Part shown: in pieces, positions 1-5,945 of the stretch
Layout of the letters: each line of letters starts with the position of its first letter
How positions within the stretch are numbered: position 1 is the first letter of the stretch
Origin: Pseudomonadota bacterium
GTDB taxonomy: Bacteria > Pseudomonadota > Alphaproteobacteria > Caulobacterales > Caulobacteraceae
Assembly (NCBI GenBank): GCA_023434015.1
Contig: JAEYTM010000231.1
Span: 1 to 7,769, forward strand
Length of the DNA stretch: 7,769 bases
Direction of reading: 5' to 3'
The notes under the pieces: model-generated
Database searches by the model: none
What the model was told of the DNA's origin: nothing
What the model saw: only the letters and a program-made list of their open reading frames with translations
Translations under genes and position numbers: made by a program

Positions 1-20
1 GCTCCTCGGGGAGATGGTGA
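1..20 (+). CDS. C-terminal end of an upstream TPM-domain (YgcG-like) protein, partial
   Basis: Only the tail is visible. Reading in the frame that ends at TGA 18-20 gives Ser-Ser-Gly-Arg-Trp-stop. YgcG/TPM-domain proteins typically end in a Gly/Ser-rich stretch closing with a Ser-Gly-x-Trp type terminus, so this fits a YgcG-like gene just upstream of a second TPM gene, an arrangement common in alphaproteobacteria (often after lemA). The stop overlaps the next start as TGATG, which points to translational coupling. Five residues cannot prove the family; the identification rests on the terminus plus the neighbour. Confidence 0.45.
8..13 (+). promoter_or_regulatory. Shine-Dalgarno site that decides the start of the TPM-domain gene
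   Basis: GGGGAG lies six bases before the ATG at 20. A second in-frame ATG at 14 directly abuts this motif and would leave no spacer, so 20 is the better start. The site lies inside the end of the upstream coding frame, as expected for coupled genes. Confidence 0.55.
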
Positions 21-730
21 TGGCCAGGGAACCGACTCTCACGCCCGCCGACCTGGGCGCCATCGAGGCCGCGGTCCGCGACGCCGAGAGCCGCACCGCG
101 GGCGAGATCTATTGCGTGGTCGCCGAGCAATGCTCCGACTACGGCGAGACCCCGCTGGCCTGGGCGGCGGGGGTGTCGCTGCTGGGACCGGCCCTGCTGC
201 TGATGGCCGGCGTCCACGTCACCGCCCCGGACCTGTTCGGCGGCTGGACGGCGGCGCAGATGACCCGGGCCGCCGAGGCGGCCGCGCGCCAGGCGCTGAT
301 CGGGGCCATCGTGCTGCAGGGCCTTCTGTTCGTCGCCACGGCGATCGTCGTCTCCCTGCCGGGCCTGCGGCTGAGGCTGACCCCGCAGGGCCTGAAGCGC
401 GACCGCGTGCGACGCCGGGCGCAGGAACAGTTCCTGGCCAAGAACCTGCATCTGACGCGCGAGCGGACCGGGGTGCTGATCTTCGTCTCCCTGGCCGAGC
501 ACATGGCGGAGCTGATCGCCGACGAAGGCATCGCCGCCCAGGTCGAGCCCGAGGTCTGGGACCGGGCCATGGCGGCCCTGATCGAGGGTCTGAAACGGGG
601 CGAACCGGCCGCCGGCTTCGCCGCCGCCGTCGGCCTGTGCGGCGACGTGCTGGCCAAACGGTTCCCCGCCCGCCCGCACGACAATCCCAACGAACTGTCC
701 GACACGGTGGTCGTGCTGCCTCGCGTCTGA
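20..730 (+). CDS. TPM-domain membrane protein
   Basis: A 236-residue protein with the two-part layout of the short partner in TPM-domain gene pairs. The N-terminal part (residues about 9-40) carries the conserved Glu-Ala-x-Thr-Ala-Gly-Glu-like beginning of a TPM domain. Two hydrophobic segments follow (about 46-65 and 93-113). The second half (about 126-215) has the basic Arg-Arg-Arg stretch, a Gln-Phe-Leu-Ala-Lys motif, and the Thr-Gly-Val-Leu-Ile-Phe-Val-Ser strand with Ala-Glu after it. The domain is thus split by a transmembrane hairpin, and the protein probably sits in the inner membrane with its soluble part on one face. TPM proteins are linked in other organisms to photosystem repair or phosphatase-like activity, but the role of the bacterial pair is not established. 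It overlaps the preceding gene by TGATG. The ATG at 14 is a less likely alternative start. The family is clear; the function is unknown. Confidence 0.82.
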   Translation: MAREPTLTPADLGAIEAAVRDAESRTAGEIYCVVAEQCSDYGETPLAWAAGVSLLGPALLLMAGVHVTAPDLFGGWTAAQMTRAAEAAARQALIGAIVLQGLLFVATAIVVSLPGLRLRLTPQGLKRDRVRRRAQEQFLAKNLHLTRERTGVLIFVSLAEHMAELIADEGIAAQVEPEVWDRAMAALIEGLKRGEPAAGFAAAVGLCGDVLAKRFPARPHDNPNELSDTVVVLPRV

Positions 731-746
731 GTTTCGGCGAGGGCTT

Positions 747-773
747 GATTCAACCGTGGATTTAGGTGGAATC
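747..773. promoter_or_regulatory. Inverted repeat between the TPM and HWE kinase genes
   Basis: GATTCAACC (747-755) and GGTGGAATC (765-773) are complementary over nine positions with one mismatch, separated by nine bases. It begins 16 bases after the TPM stop and encloses the GTG at 756 that could open the longest kinase reading frame. It is AT-richer than its surroundings. It could be a dimeric-regulator operator for the kinase gene, an RNA hairpin hiding a start codon, or the end of the TPM transcript; no T-run follows, so a classic intrinsic terminator is unlikely. Confidence 0.4.
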
Positions 774-860
774 CCGGCTCGGGGCGCAGGCGGACCTTGC
801 CGGGTCTTGTTCAGGGCCTTCGAACGCACGAGAGTTGGGCCGCAGCAGCGGGGCCGTGGG

Positions 861-1871
861 TTGGACGACACGACGACACTCGAGGCGGAGCGGTCCGGCA
901 GGACCCAGGGGCCGGCGCAAAGTCGCGGGCGCCTGGAGATCGCCGTGGAGGCGGCGAAGCTCGGCCTCTGGGAATGGGACCTGCGCACCCAGGAAGTGAC
1001 CTGGTCGGCGCGCAACCGGCAGATCTTCGGCCTGGCGCCGGATGCGCCGGTGTCGCTCGACCGCTATCTCGAGCTGGTCCATCCGGACGATATGGACGAG
1101 GTCCGGCGGACCTACCGGGCCTCGCGGGAGGATCCGGCCGGCTGCGGCGATTTCACCCTCGAACACCGGATCATCACGCCGGGCGGCGAACTGCGGTGGG
1201 TGCAGGTCAACGGACGGGTGCTGGCGGACGAGACCGGCGCGCGGCTGGTCGTCGGCGCGACCCTGGAGGTCACCCAACGGCATGCGGTGGAGGAACAGCG
1301 CAGCCTGCTGATGGGCGAGCTGGCGCACCGGGCCAAGAACGGCATCGCGGTGATGATGGCCATGGTCCACCAGACGGCGCGCACGGCCGACTCGGTGAAG
1401 GCCTTCGAGGCGTCGCTGACCGCGCGGCTGCAGGCGATGGCCGACGCCCAGGAACTGGTCACCGCCACCGGCGGGCGGGCCGTGCTGCTTTCCGACATCG
1501 TCGAGCAGACGCTCGCGCCGTTCGACGCCACACGCTTCGATGTGGCCCAGGACCTCAGCGCCGTGTCGATAGCCGGCGATCTGGCGGTGGGCCTGGCGCT
1601 GCTGCTGCACGAGATGGGCACCAACGCCGTGAAGTACGGCGCCCTGAGCAACGACGCCGGCCGGGTCGCCCTGAGCTGCACGGCGGACGCGCCGGGCCGG
1701 CTGGCGTTGAACTGGTGCGAGCGGGACGGCCCGCCGGTCGCGGCGGTGTCGCGGCAAGGCTTCGGCACCCGCCTGCTGCAGTCGGCCCTGCGCCATCAGG
1801 GCGGTCGGGTCGATTTCAGCTTCGAGCCGGACGGCTTCACCGCCCGCGTGGATTTCCCGCACAACGGCTGA
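861..1871 (+). CDS. PAS domain-containing HWE-family sensor histidine kinase
   Basis: Soluble sensor kinase of 336 residues from the TTG at 861; no membrane segment or signal peptide is visible. A PAS fold of the PAS_3 type with its PAC end spans about residues 25-140 (LGLWEWDL near the start, His-Pro-Asp-Asp in the middle, then a Gly-Glu-Leu-Arg-Trp strand). The HWE H-box follows, with phospho-acceptor His156 in ELAHRAKN. The ATP-binding part has the N-box HEMGTNAVKYGALS (His250, Asn255), the Trp285-x-Glu287 signature that names the family, and a Gly-Phe-Gly-Thr loop near 300-303. All catalytic motifs are present. The frame is open back to a GTG at 756, but 12 of its first 35 codons end in A/T (including a rare TTA) against 3 of the next 35, so I place the start at TTG 861. 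Neither start has a good Shine-Dalgarno. No response regulator is adjacent, so the partner is unknown; HWE kinases in this bacterial class often feed stress or light signalling, which is only a guess here. Confidence 0.88.
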   Translation: MDDTTTLEAERSGRTQGPAQSRGRLEIAVEAAKLGLWEWDLRTQEVTWSARNRQIFGLAPDAPVSLDRYLELVHPDDMDEVRRTYRASREDPAGCGDFTLEHRIITPGGELRWVQVNGRVLADETGARLVVGATLEVTQRHAVEEQRSLLMGELAHRAKNGIAVMMAMVHQTARTADSVKAFEASLTARLQAMADAQELVTATGGRAVLLSDIVEQTLAPFDATRFDVAQDLSAVSIAGDLAVGLALLLHEMGTNAVKYGALSNDAGRVALSCTADAPGRLALNWCERDGPPVAAVSRQGFGTRLLQSALRHQGGRVDFSFEPDGFTARVDFPHNG

Positions 1872-1915
1872 GGCCGGTCGAGAGTCTTCATGGAACGGGC
1901 GCACGGGACAGGCAG

Positions 1916-2659
1916 ATGGCCGAGAACATCGACGGCAAGGTGATCGTCATCACCGGGGCGAGCAGCGGGCTCGGGGAGGCGGCGGCCCGGCTGCTGTCGG
2001 CCCAGGGCGCGACCCTGGTGCTGGGGGCGCGGCGCAAGGACCGGCTGGATGCGCTGTGCGCGGAGCTGACCGCGGCGGGCGGCCGCGCGGTGTCGCAGGT
2101 CACCGACGTCACCCGCCGGGCCGGGGTGGAGTCGCTGGTGGCGCTGGCGGTCGAGCGGTTCGGCCGCATCGACGTCCTGGTGAACAACGCCGGCCTGATG
2201 CCCAACTCGCTGCTGGAGCGGCTGAAGGTCGACGACTGGGAACGGATGATCGACGTCAATGTCCGCGGCGTCCTCTACGGGATCGCGGCCGCCCTGCCGC
2301 AGATGCAGCGGCAGATGGGCGGCCAGATCATCAACGTCTCGTCGGTGGCGGGCCACAAGGTGCGGCCGGGAACGGCGGTCTATTCGGCGACCAAGCACGC
2401 CGTGCGGGTGATCAGCGAAGGGCTGCGCATGGAGGCGAAGCCCTACAATATCCGCGTGACCATCGTCTCGCCGGGGGCGATCGCCACGGAACTGGTCGAC
2501 AGCATCACCGAGGGCGACGTGCAGGCGGCGGCCAGGGCGCAATATCAGAAGGCGGCGCCGGCCGAGTCCTTCGCCCGGGTGGTGGCCTTCGCGATCAGCC
2601 AGCCGCCGGAGATCGACATCAACGAGATCCTCTTCCGCCCGACGACGCAGGAGTACTAG
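1916..2659 (+). CDS. SDR-family NAD(P)-dependent oxidoreductase (classical short-chain dehydrogenase)
   Basis: A 247-residue cytosolic enzyme of standard classical-SDR length. The cofactor motif TGASSGLG occupies residues 13-20, the structural Asn-Asn-Ala-Gly 90-93, and the catalytic set is Asn115, Ser143, Tyr156 and Lys160 (Tyr-Ser-Ala-Thr-Lys). Arg39-Arg40 after the second beta strand, with no Asp at that point, suggests NADP(H) preference. The Pro-Gly-x-Ile-x-Thr-Glu-Leu loop after the active site is intact. The C-terminal Asp-Ile-Asn-Glu-Ile-Leu-Phe-Arg-Pro-Thr is typical of a common bacterial subgroup close to the YdfG-like 3-hydroxy acid dehydrogenases. The substrate cannot be read from sequence. 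It starts 44 bases after the kinase stop on the same strand and may share its transcript, although the products have no obvious link. It converges on the aldehyde dehydrogenase gene. Confidence 0.9.
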   Translation: MAENIDGKVIVITGASSGLGEAAARLLSAQGATLVLGARRKDRLDALCAELTAAGGRAVSQVTDVTRRAGVESLVALAVERFGRIDVLVNNAGLMPNSLLERLKVDDWERMIDVNVRGVLYGIAAALPQMQRQMGGQIINVSSVAGHKVRPGTAVYSATKHAVRVISEGLRMEAKPYNIRVTIVSPGAIATELVDSITEGDVQAAARAQYQKAAPAESFARVVAFAISQPPEIDINEILFRPTTQEY

Positions 2660-2664
2660 GCCGG

Positions 2665-2679
2665 CGGAGCGCCTCTCCG
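2665..2679. terminator. Small hairpin between convergent stop codons
   Basis: CGGAG (2665-2669) and CTCCG (2675-2679) pair around a five-base loop, filling most of the 20-base gap between the SDR stop and the aldehyde dehydrogenase stop. The placement suits a shared, bidirectional transcript end. The stem is short and no T-run follows on either strand, so the call is weak. Confidence 0.25.
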
Positions 2680-4212
2680 TCAGACGTCGAACTTCACGCC
2701 CTGGGCCAGCGGCAGGGTGCGGCCGTAGTTCACGGTGTTGGTGGCGCGGCGCATGTAGGTCTTCCAGCTGTCGGAGCCGGCCTCGCGGCCGCCGCCGGTC
2801 TCCTTCTCGCCGCCGAAGGCCCCGCCGATCTCCGCCCCCGAGGGGCCGATGTTGACGTTGGCGATGCCGCAGTCCGAACCGCGCGCCGAGGTGAACAGCT
2901 CCGCCTCGCGCACGTCGTTTGTGAAGATCGAGGACGACAGGCCCTGGGGGGCGTCGTTCTGCAGGCGGATGGCCTCGTCGAGGTCGGAATAGCGCATGAC
3001 GTAGAGGATCGGGGCGAAGGTCTCGCGGAGAACCACCTCGGCCTGGACGGGCATCTCGACCAGGGCCGGACGGGCATAGGTCGCGCCCGAGGCCGACGGG
3101 ACCTCGACGGCCTCGCCGCCATGCACGGACCCGCCGGCGGCCCGTGCGTCGTCCAGGGCCCGGCGCATCGCGGCCAGGGCGTCGGCGTCGATCAGCGGGC
3201 CGACCAGCGTCCCGGCCTCGCGCGGGTCGCCGACCGGCACGGTGGCGTAGGCGGCCTTCAGGCGGGGGACGAAGGCGTCATAAAGACTGTCGTGGATGAA
3301 CAGCCGGCGAAGGGTGGTGCAGCGCTGGCCGGCTGTGCCCATGGCGGCGAAGGCGACGCCGCGCAGGGTCAGGTCGAGGTCGGCGGTGGGCGCGACGATG
3401 GCGGCGTTGATGCCGCCGAGCTCCAGCAGGGCGCGGGCGAAGCGGGCGGCCAGCCGGGGCGCGACCGCGCGGCCCATGGCGGTGGAGCCGGTGGCCGAGA
3501 CCAGGGGCACCTTCGGGTGATCCACCATCCGCTCGCCGACGGCGCGGTCGCCGAGGATCACGACGGACAGGTTGGCCGGCGCGTCGCCGAACCTCTCCGC
3601 CGCCCGCTCGAACAGCGCCTGGACGGCCAGGGCGGTGAGCGGGGTCTTCTCCGAGGGTTTCCAGACCACGGCGTCGCCGCAGACCAAGGCCAGCGCCGCA
3701 TTCCACGACCAGACCGCGACGGGGAAGTTAAAGGCGCTGATCACCCCGACCACGCCGAGCGGGTGCCAGGTCTCCATCATCCGGTGGTCGGGACGCTCGG
3801 TGGCCAGGGTCAGGCCGAACAGCTGCCGCGACAGGCCGACGGCGTAGTCGCAGATGTCGATCATCTCCTGCACCTCGCCATTGGCTTCGGAGACGATCTT
3901 GCCGGCTTCCAAGGTGACGAGACGGGCGAGGTCGCCCTTGGCCGCGCGCAGTTCCTCGCCCAGCAGCCGGACCAGTTCGCCACGGCGCGGCGCGGGCGTG
4001 CTGCGCCAGGCCTGATAGGCGTCGTGCGCCAGGCCTATGGCATGATCGACCACCGCGGGCGGGGTGTCGTGGACCTGGGCGATGGTCTCGCCGGTGACCG
4101 GGGAGCGGACGGCCCGCCCGCCCCCGGCCCACTGGGCGGCGGGAACGCCCAGACGCTCCAGCAGTTCGGCGGCTTCGGCCGCAGCGGAGCCGATCCTGGT
4201 CTGTACGGTCAT
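2680..4212 (-). CDS. amaB: ALDH7-type (antiquitin-like) L-2-aminoadipate-6-semialdehyde / piperideine-6-carboxylate dehydrogenase
   Basis: A 510-residue NAD-dependent aldehyde dehydrogenase, full length for the family. Catalytic residues are in place: Asn162 in Ala-Phe-Asn-Phe-Pro, Lys185 in Trp-Lys-Pro-Ser-Glu, general base Glu264 in Leu-Glu-Leu-Gly-Gly, and nucleophile Cys298 in GQRCTTLRR. Several stretches closely match human antiquitin (ALDH7A1) as I remember it: Gly-Glu-Val-Gln-Glu before DICDYAVGLSR, GLSSSIF, and the C-terminal GAEIGGAFGGEK followed by GGGREAGSD (459-481). The two residues that hold the aminoadipate semialdehyde carboxylate in antiquitin (Glu121, Arg301) appear to correspond to Glu116 and Arg297. 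The expected reaction is allysine to 2-aminoadipate, the last specific step of lysine breakdown, also feeding beta-lactam precursors in some bacteria. It starts six bases after the upstream dehydrogenase stop, so the two genes form an operon. amaB is the Pseudomonas name for this activity. Other semialdehydes remain possible substrates. Confidence 0.88.
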   Translation of the reverse strand: MTVQTRIGSAAAEAAELLERLGVPAAQWAGGGRAVRSPVTGETIAQVHDTPPAVVDHAIGLAHDAYQAWRSTPAPRRGELVRLLGEELRAAKGDLARLVTLEAGKIVSEANGEVQEMIDICDYAVGLSRQLFGLTLATERPDHRMMETWHPLGVVGVISAFNFPVAVWSWNAALALVCGDAVVWKPSEKTPLTALAVQALFERAAERFGDAPANLSVVILGDRAVGERMVDHPKVPLVSATGSTAMGRAVAPRLAARFARALLELGGINAAIVAPTADLDLTLRGVAFAAMGTAGQRCTTLRRLFIHDSLYDAFVPRLKAAYATVPVGDPREAGTLVGPLIDADALAAMRRALDDARAAGGSVHGGEAVEVPSASGATYARPALVEMPVQAEVVLRETFAPILYVMRYSDLDEAIRLQNDAPQGLSSSIFTNDVREAELFTSARGSDCGIANVNIGPSGAEIGGAFGGEKETGGGREAGSDSWKTYMRRATNTVNYGRTLPLAQGVKFDV

Positions 4213-4218
4213 GGGGCT

Positions 4219-5328
4219 CTACTCGGCGGCGGCGCGAAACGGGATGTCGGACTCCGGCGCGTAGACGCGGCCGAAGCGGTTGGAGACCACGTCGGCGAGC
4301 GGGATGTCCTCCTGCCGCACGAAGCCCCGCTGGGGCAGGCGGCCCTCCGAGAGCAGGTCGAGGACGGCGCAGATGGCGCCGGCGGTGGTGATCTGGATGG
4401 CGCTCTTCACCTGGCCGCCGACCGGCTGGGCGTAGATGCGGTTGACGTAGGTCTCCTGCATCAGCCGGCCGCCCTTCAGTCCGGAGACGGTGACGAAGAC
4501 GATGACCACGTCCTGCAGGGTGGCCGGCACCGCGTTCTCCAGGATGTCCTTCAGCAGCGGGCGGCGGTTGCGCAGGTTCAGGTCGTTGAGCAGCGCCTTC
4601 ATGATCGCCGCGTGGCCGGGATAGCGGATGGTCCGGTAGTTGAGGTTGCGCACCTTGCCCTCCAGGGTCTGGCACAGGGCGCCGAGGCCGCCCGAGGTGT
4701 TGAAGGCCTCGTAGGTGACGCCGTCGAGGGCGAACTCCTCGCATTCCTCCAGCGGCGGGACCTCGCGCAGGCGGCCGTTGACGATGGCCTCGCAGGGCTC
4801 GCAGTACTCGTTGATCACCCCGTCCGTGGACCAGGTGAGGTTGTAGTTCAGGGCGTTGGACGGGTAGCGCGGCAGCGCCCCGACCCGCAGCCGGACGTCA
4901 TGCAGCTCGTCGAAATGCTTGCACAGGTCCCAGGCGGCGATGGTGATGAAACCGGGGGCCAGGCCGCACTGGGGAATGAAGGCGGTGGCGCTGTCGGCGG
5001 CGAGGTCGCGGACGACCCGGCTGGAGGCCACATCCTCAGTGAGATCGAGGTAGTGGGCGCCGGCGGCCTTAGCGGCTTCGGCGACCCGGGTAGTGAGGTG
5101 ATAGGGCGCGCAGTTGACCACGGCGAACCGGCCCTGGAGCGCGGCGGCGAGCACGCCCGGGGCGTCGATGGCCAGGGCAAGGGTCTCGGCCTTGGTCGCC
5201 GGGCTAAGCCCGGCCAGCGCCTCGGCGGACTGGTCGATGACCAGCACCTCGTAGGCTCCCGACCCCGCCAGCAGGTCGAGGGCGGTGGCGCCGATCTTCC
5301 CGGCCCCGACGATGGCGACCCTGCGCAT
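4219..5328 (-). CDS. Saccharopine dehydrogenase-superfamily enzyme, probably lysine 6-dehydrogenase (or saccharopine dehydrogenase)
   Basis: A 369-residue cytosolic oxidoreductase. A Rossmann motif Gly8-Ala-Gly10-Lys-Ile-Gly13 opens the protein, and Asp32 at the end of the second strand indicates NAD rather than NADP. The conserved superfamily loop Gly-Leu-Ala-Pro-Gly (122-126) follows, then Asn161-Tyr-Asn163, Trp166-Ser with Asp169-Gly170, and a Tyr-Glu-Ala-Phe-Asn-Thr-Ser-Gly-Gly block with Arg-Tyr-Pro-Gly-His. From memory, this layout and length resemble bacterial lysine 6-dehydrogenase (Geobacillus type) more than fungal saccharopine reductases, which are longer. Either enzyme would yield allysine or its cyclic form, the substrate of the ALDH7 enzyme encoded next in the operon. 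No lysine-ketoglutarate reductase is fused or adjacent, which favours direct lysine oxidation. The start has an ideal AGGAGG (5334-5339) five bases upstream. The divergent Lrp-type gene probably regulates it. Substrate assignment is inference; family and pathway context are solid. Confidence 0.8.
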   Translation of the reverse strand: MRRVAIVGAGKIGATALDLLAGSGAYEVLVIDQSAEALAGLSPATKAETLALAIDAPGVLAAALQGRFAVVNCAPYHLTTRVAEAAKAAGAHYLDLTEDVASSRVVRDLAADSATAFIPQCGLAPGFITIAAWDLCKHFDELHDVRLRVGALPRYPSNALNYNLTWSTDGVINEYCEPCEAIVNGRLREVPPLEECEEFALDGVTYEAFNTSGGLGALCQTLEGKVRNLNYRTIRYPGHAAIMKALLNDLNLRNRRPLLKDILENAVPATLQDVVIVFVTVSGLKGGRLMQETYVNRIYAQPVGGQVKSAIQITTAGAICAVLDLLSEGRLPQRGFVRQEDIPLADVVSNRFGRVYAPESDIPFRAAAE

Positions 5329-5447
5329 GGCGACCTCCTGATCCGGCCGTCAGGATCAGATCGGGCCGCATCGGATTCAACTAGCGCTCCGGCGAAATGT
5401 ATCAGTATTCTCGGCAGATCGACCGCAACATTCGTCGGAACGCCATA
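5329..5447. promoter_or_regulatory. Divergent control region between the lysine-catabolic operon and its Lrp-type regulator
   Basis: These 119 bases must contain the promoters for both directions. On the minus strand an ideal AGGAGG lies at 5339-5334. A direct repeat GATCCGGCCG (5340-5349) and GATCGGGCCG (5359-5368) matches at nine of ten bases with a 19-base period. An AT-rich patch at about 5394-5412, unusual for this genome, is a possible regulator or polymerase site. A weak minus-strand -35 (TTGAAT, 5380-5375) is visible, but its -10 at 17-base spacing is poor, so I do not call exact promoters. Confidence 0.55.
5338..5359. promoter_or_regulatory. Perfect inverted repeat next to the dehydrogenase ribosome-binding site
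   Basis: CTGATCC (5338-5344) and GGATCAG (5353-5359) are exact complements around an eight-base spacer. One arm overlaps the last two bases of the minus-strand Shine-Dalgarno. It may be an operator for the divergent Lrp-type regulator, or a leader hairpin in the dehydrogenase mRNA that limits ribosome access. Confidence 0.45.
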
Positions 5448-5873
5448 ATGGACGACCTCGACCAGCATCTGCTCGCGCGGCTGCGCGACAACGCCCGGGC
5501 GCCGGTGGCGGAGCTGGCGCGGGCGCTCGGCCTGTCGCGGACAACGGTGCAGAGCCGCCTGGCGCGGCTGGAGCGCACCGGGGTGATCGCCGGCTATGCG
5601 GTGAAGCTGTCGGAGGCGCGCGAGGCCGCCCTGGTGCACGCCTTCGTCATGCTGACCGTGGAGCCCAAACAGGCGGCGGCGGTGACCGCCTCGCTGCGGC
5701 GGGTGCCGGGCGTGCGCAAGCTGCAGTCGGTGAGCGGGCCGTTCGACATGGTGGCCACGGTCGAGGCGCCCACCGTGGGCGACATGGACGCGCTGATCGA
5801 CGAGATCGGCGCGCTGCGCGGCGTCGAGCGGACCAATTCCTCGATCGTGCTGGCGACGAAGTTCGACCGATAA
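5448..5873 (+). CDS. Lrp/AsnC-family transcriptional regulator
   Basis: A 141-residue DNA-binding protein of normal family length. The N-terminus MDDLDQHLL is the classic Lrp opening, which is why I start at the ATG 5448 rather than the in-frame ATG at 5397; the latter adds 17 residues of non-family sequence. A helix-turn-helix spans about residues 19-47 (Val-Ala-Glu-Leu-Ala, then Leu-Ser-Arg-Thr-Thr-Val-Gln-Ser-Arg). A RAM effector-binding domain fills about 64-141, with the Val-Ser-Gly-Pro-Phe-Asp turn and a C-terminal Ser-Ser-Ile-Val-Leu-Ala-Thr-Lys strand. Such proteins form dimers to octamers, sense amino acids and often control an adjacent divergent gene. Its position back to back with the dehydrogenase/ALDH7 operon suggests a lysine- or aminoadipate-responsive local regulator that also controls itself. 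The ligand is inferred from context only. Confidence 0.88.
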   Translation: MDDLDQHLLARLRDNARAPVAELARALGLSRTTVQSRLARLERTGVIAGYAVKLSEAREAALVHAFVMLTVEPKQAAAVTASLRRVPGVRKLQSVSGPFDMVATVEAPTVGDMDALIDEIGALRGVERTNSSIVLATKFDR

Positions 5874-5881
5874 GAGGAGAT

Positions 5882-5898
5882 GTTCCCTCAGGGGGAAC
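5882..5898. terminator. Hairpin downstream of the Lrp-type gene
   Basis: GTTCCC (5882-5887) and GGGAAC (5893-5898) form a perfect six-base stem with a TCAGG loop, starting eight bases after the regulator stop. There is no T-run after it, so it is at best a weak or Rho-assisted transcript end, or part of the repeat-like element that fills this gap. Confidence 0.35.
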
Positions 5899-5945
5899 TG
5901 TCGCGGAGCGGTGAAGCGGCTTCCACTCAGACGCCTCGGCTGAAG

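Noticed and set aside
767..860. A possible EcfG-type promoter (GGAAT at 768-772) before the kinase
   Set aside because: No CGTT-like -10 element lies at the expected 16-17 base spacing, so the match is only partial.
762..1904. A minus-strand open frame of about 380 codons opposite the HWE kinase
   Set aside because: It is Arg/His/Gln-rich without recognisable motifs, and the opposite strand encodes a complete, motif-rich kinase.
797..1915. A long N-terminal extension in frame with the SDR gene
   Set aside because: The frame is open only because of high GC and overlaps the kinase. The SDR begins naturally at ATG 1916, 12 residues before its cofactor motif, as usual for the family.
1872..1915. 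A separate promoter for the SDR gene
   Set aside because: The 44-base gap shows no -35/-10 pair that I can support, and co-transcription with the kinase is equally possible.
5397..5447. A 17-residue N-terminal extension of the Lrp-type regulator
   Set aside because: The family starts at the LDxxDxxLL helix, reached from ATG 5448. The extension lies in the AT-rich, repeat-containing control region.
2056..5448. A plus-strand open frame of about 1130 codons
   Set aside because: It runs through part of the SDR gene in another frame and then antisense across the two strongly supported dehydrogenase genes. Its composition is Gly/Ala/Asp/Arg-rich with no domain. Such long shadows are expected in very GC-rich DNA.
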